This document shows, in pieces, positions 61,274-64,000 of a stretch of DNA of 64,000 bases (position 1 is its first letter; each line of letters begins with the position of its first letter). The notes beneath the pieces are model-generated. The model was not told where the DNA came from. It did not search any database and worked only from the letters and a program-made list of their open reading frames with translations. A program made the position numbers and the translations under genes. This DNA comes from Moringa oleifera (Eukaryota; Streptophyta; Magnoliopsida; Brassicales; Moringaceae): NCBI GenBank assembly GCA_021397835.1, contig JAJFZO010000087.1, positions 124,001-188,000 of the forward strand. Reading direction: 5' to 3'.

Positions 61274-62011
61274 GCTTTCCTTTCCCTGTGCAAATTTTGC
61301 CGTGGATTTGATTCAAGCATCAACCTTTCATAAACAGGGAAGAAAAGCTCCTACTGTCAGACTAGAATCGAGTCTTAACACGACACGGTGACGTTTGTGC
61401 TGTAGGATAAAACTTACCAAGTCTCGCCACGTGTCCAAAAGAGCTTTCCCCAAAACACGTTTCGTTTTTGTTTGTCCCACCGAAGCGATGCCGTTTTATG
61501 GTTCGTTATGCTCTCCTTCCTTCGGGTGCGGCGAGCTTGGCATTGCGGTGCACATGTAGTCTCGGAGGCGGTATCCGTCCTTTAAAACACTCGTAGTCGC
61601 ACTTTCGCAGCCATTTTCAGAATCAAATACCCGGAGGTGGGTGAGAAAGAAAAGCAATAAGGGAGAAGAAGAGAAACGACAACTTTGAGTAAGTTCTACT
61701 CTGGTCTGTTTGCGTTTTTCATTGGTTTGGTCTCATTTATGCTGTTTAGTTCTTCAGTTTTCTTTCAGCTTTATTCATGTCGTTGAGCACGAAAAACCCT
61801 AGTTAAGGCTTACATAAGAATTAGAGAAAAGCAACAGGTTTTCTCTCCTTTTCATTTCCTCTTCTTACTATTCTGCTCCCCTAAAATCTTGGACGCTGGA
61901 ATAGAGGATTTTGCTTGTAATAATAGTGACAATGATAAAATGATGTAATTATTTCTTCTTTTTTTTTAGGATTCCTGTGATTTGATTCTATTTCAATTTC
62001 GAGGTCTAGTG
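61274..62011. promoter_or_regulatory. Divergent LHCB7/BRR2 promoter region with BRR2 leader intron
   Basis: 738 bp separate the two start codons. A G-box CACGTG (61428-61433) lies 155 bp above the LHCB7 ATG, as is common for light-regulated genes. On the BRR2 side the leader exon begins at about 61600 and is interrupted by a 281-bp intron (61689-61969, donor GTAAGT, acceptor T-rich then AG). This intron carries a telo-box AAACCCTA (61794-61801), typical of housekeeping and translation-type genes. Confidence 0.6.
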
Positions 62012-64000
62012 ATGGCGCATCTGGGTGGTGGTGCGGAGGCACACGCCCGATTCAAACAGTATGAGTATAGGGCCAACTCTAGTCTAGTGCTCACCACCGA
62101 CTCTCGCCCTCGCGACACACATGAACCGACTGGGGAGCCTGAGTCACTCTGGGGCAAGATTGACCCCAGAACCTTTGGTGACCGGGCTTACAGAGGCAGG
62201 CCCCCGGAGTTGGATGAGAAGCTCAAGAAATCCAAGAAGAAGAAGGAGCGCGACCCCCTAGCGGAACCCGCTCCTGCTAGACAGAGCAAGAGGCGACGCC
62301 TTCGCGAGGAGAGCGTCCTTACTGCCACTGATGAAGGGGTTTACCAGCCCAAGACCAAGGAAACGAGGGCTGCATATGAGGCCATGCTCAGTCTCATTCA
62401 ACAGCAGCTGGGTGGGCAGCCTCTCAATATTGTTAGTGGTGCTGCTGATGAGATTTTGTCTGTCCTAAAGAATGAGACTGTTAAGAATCCTGACAAGAAG
62501 AAGGAAATTGAGAAGTTATTGAACCCTATCCCCAATCAAATATTTGATCAGCTTGTTTCCATTGGGAAACTTATAACTGATTTCCAAGATGCAGGTGACG
62601 CTTCTGCACCTTCGACAGCTAATGGGGATGAGGGTCTGGATGATGATGTGGGTGTGGCTGTTGAATTTGAGGAAAATGAGGATGAGGAAGAGGAGAGTGA
62701 TCTTGATATGGTGCAGGAGGATGAAGAAGATGATGAAGACGTGGTGGAACCTAATGGTGCTGGGGCTATGCAGATGGGTGGTGGGATTGAAGATGATGAC
62801 ATGCGGGATGCCAATGAGGGCATGAGCCTTAATGTTCAGGATATTGATGCTTATTGGCTTCAACGAAAGATCTCTCAAGCTTACGAGCAACAAATTGACC
62901 CACAGCAGTGCCAGAAGCTTGCGGAAGAGGTGCTTAAGATACTTGCTGAGGGGGATGACAGAGAGGTCGAAACTAAGCTTCTGGTGCATCTCCAGTTTGA
63001 TAAGTTCAACCTCATTAAGTTGCTGTTGCGGAACCGGCTGAAGATTGTGTGGTGTACCCGTTTGGCTAGGGCAGAAGATCAAGAGGAGAGGAAGAAAATT
63101 GAGGAGGAAATGATGGGTTTGGGTCCAGATCTGGCTGCGATTTTGGAGCAGTTACATGCAACAAGAGCAACTGCAAAAGAGAGGCAAAAGAATTTGGAGA
63201 AGAGTATTAGAGAAGAGGCTCGGAGGCTGAAGGATGAGAGCATTGCTGATGGGGACAGAGATAGGAGGGATCTTATCGATAGGGATGCTGAAAGTGCGTG
63301 GCTGAAGGGCCAGCGCCAGTTGCTGGATTTGGACAACCTGGCTTTTGAACAGGGTGGCCTTTTAATGGCAAATAAGAAATGTGATCTTCCCCTCGGCTCT
63401 TACAGACATCATAGCAAGGGATATGAAGAGGTTCATGTGCCAGCTTTGAAGCCAAAACCATTGGATCCTAATGAGAAACTTGTAAAGATATCTGACATGC
63501 CAGAGTGGGCACGACCTGCTTTCAGTGGGATGCAACAATTGAACAGGGTTCAGAGTAAAGTCTATAATACTGCCCTTTATACAGCAGACAACATTCTCCT
63601 TTGTGCCCCTACGGGAGCAGGGAAAACTAACGTTGCTGTGCTGACCATACTTCAGCAACTTGCATTGAATAGGAATCCAGATGGCACTTTTAACCATAGC
63701 AACTTTAAGATTGTCTATGTGGCTCCTATGAAGGCCCTTGTTGCGGAAGTTGTAGGTAATCTATCTAATCGTTTGAAGGAGTATGAAGTCAGTGTGAGGG
63801 AGCTAAGCGGAGACCAGACACTGACTCGACAAGAAATTGAAGATACTCAAATAATTGTTACCACGCCGGAGAAGTGGGACATCATTACCAGAAAGTCTGG
63901 AGATCGCACATATACTCAGCTTGTCAAACTTCTGATCGTTGATGAAATTCATCTACTCCATGATAACAGAGGACCTGTACTTGAAAGTATTGTTGCTAGA
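62012..64000 (+). CDS. BRR2: BRR2-type U5 snRNP 200-kDa helicase (5' part; runs off the right edge)
   Basis: This DExH-box RNA helicase of the U5 snRNP unwinds U4/U6 during spliceosome activation in the nucleus. The window holds 663 codons without an intron, against about 2,170 in Arabidopsis BRR2A (EMB1507). The N-terminal region shows ARFKQYEYRANSSLVL, PESLWGKIDP, KSKRRRLREESV and an acidic stretch around residues 200-255. The linker includes DAYWLQRKISQAY. The first helicase cassette has FSGMQQLNRVQSKVY (Q-motif region), Walker A APTGAGKT (residues 532-539), VYVAPMKALV (motif Ia), TTPEKWD (motif Ic) and Walker B LIVDEIH (D644-H647). All catalytic motifs present so far are intact. The ATG at 62012 gives the conserved MAHLGGGAE start. 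It resembles At1g20960. Confidence 0.97.
   Translation, partial: MAHLGGGAEAHARFKQYEYRANSSLVLTTDSRPRDTHEPTGEPESLWGKIDPRTFGDRAYRGRPPELDEKLKKSKKKKERDPLAEPAPARQSKRRRLREESVLTATDEGVYQPKTKETRAAYEAMLSLIQQQLGGQPLNIVSGAADEILSVLKNETVKNPDKKKEIEKLLNPIPNQIFDQLVSIGKLITDFQDAGDASAPSTANGDEGLDDDVGVAVEFEENEDEEEESDLDMVQEDEEDDEDVVEPNGAGAMQMGGGIEDDDMRDANEGMSLNVQDIDAYWLQRKISQAYEQQIDPQQCQKLAEEVLKILAEGDDREVETKLLVHLQFDKFNLIKLLLRNRLKIVWCTRLARAEDQEERKKIEEEMMGLGPDLAAILEQLHATRATAKERQKNLEKSIREEARRLKDESIADGDRDRRDLIDRDAESAWLKGQRQLLDLDNLAFEQGGLLMANKKCDLPLGSYRHHSKGYEEVHVPALKPKPLDPNEKLVKISDMPEWARPAFSGMQQLNRVQSKVYNTALYTADNILLCAPTGAGKTNVAVLTILQQLALNRNPDGTFNHSNFKIVYVAPMKALVAEVVGNLSNRLKEYEVSVRELSGDQTLTRQEIEDTQIIVTTPEKWDIITRKSGDRTYTQLVKLLIVDEIHLLHDNRGPVLESIVAR

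Overview
This window is nuclear DNA of a flowering plant, most likely a eudicot. The genes are split by GT-AG introns. Intergenic stretches are AT-rich with GA/CT and AT microsatellites. Several products exist only in land plants (SBP-box factor, PLATZ, MIZ1-like, PADRE, LHCB7). I cannot name the species from sequence alone. There are no bacterial operons, CRISPR arrays, rRNA or convincing tRNA genes, and no intact transposon.

Thirteen protein genes are supported. From left to right they are: SKI3 (minus, 5' part only, continues off the left edge); AP-1 complex sigma subunit (minus, complete, 161 aa); a DUF547/leucine-zipper protein (minus); a MIZ1-like DUF617 protein (minus, one exon); a PADRE/DUF4228 protein (minus, one exon); a PLATZ zinc-binding factor (minus); a GT92 galactan-synthase-like enzyme (minus); an F-box/kelch protein (plus, one exon); a DC1-domain protein (plus, two exons); SPL14-like SBP factor (minus, ten coding exons); a very long proton-pump-interactor-like protein (minus); LHCB7 (minus, seven exons); and BRR2 spliceosomal helicase (plus, 5' part only, continues off the right edge). 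I worked out exons by hand from GT/AG sites, phase and protein continuity. Almost every internal exon closes exactly in phase.

The genes do not form a pathway. Their order is what stands out. From memory of the Arabidopsis map, the set matches two duplicated chromosome 1 segments interleaved: At1g20960 to At1g21060 (BRR2A, PPI-like, SPL14, DC1, PLATZ, PADRE, DUF617, DUF547) and At1g76570 to At1g76630 (LHCB7, SPL16, PLATZ, PADRE, DUF617, DUF547, SKI3). The window therefore looks like an unduplicated or less fractionated version of that ancestral block, with AP1S, the GT92 enzyme and the F-box/kelch gene as extra members.

Other points of interest are: a 222-bp near-perfect tandem duplication in a LHCB7 intron; a 25-bp duplication that copies the last splice acceptor of SPL14; a run of 28 G in another SPL14 intron; G-quadruplex-prone arrays and paired G-boxes upstream of SPL14; in-frame amino-acid repeats in the PPI-like and DC1 proteins; and a head-to-head LHCB7/BRR2 promoter. 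I found no previously undescribed biological system. The most informative signals are the synteny and these repeat and splice-site oddities.
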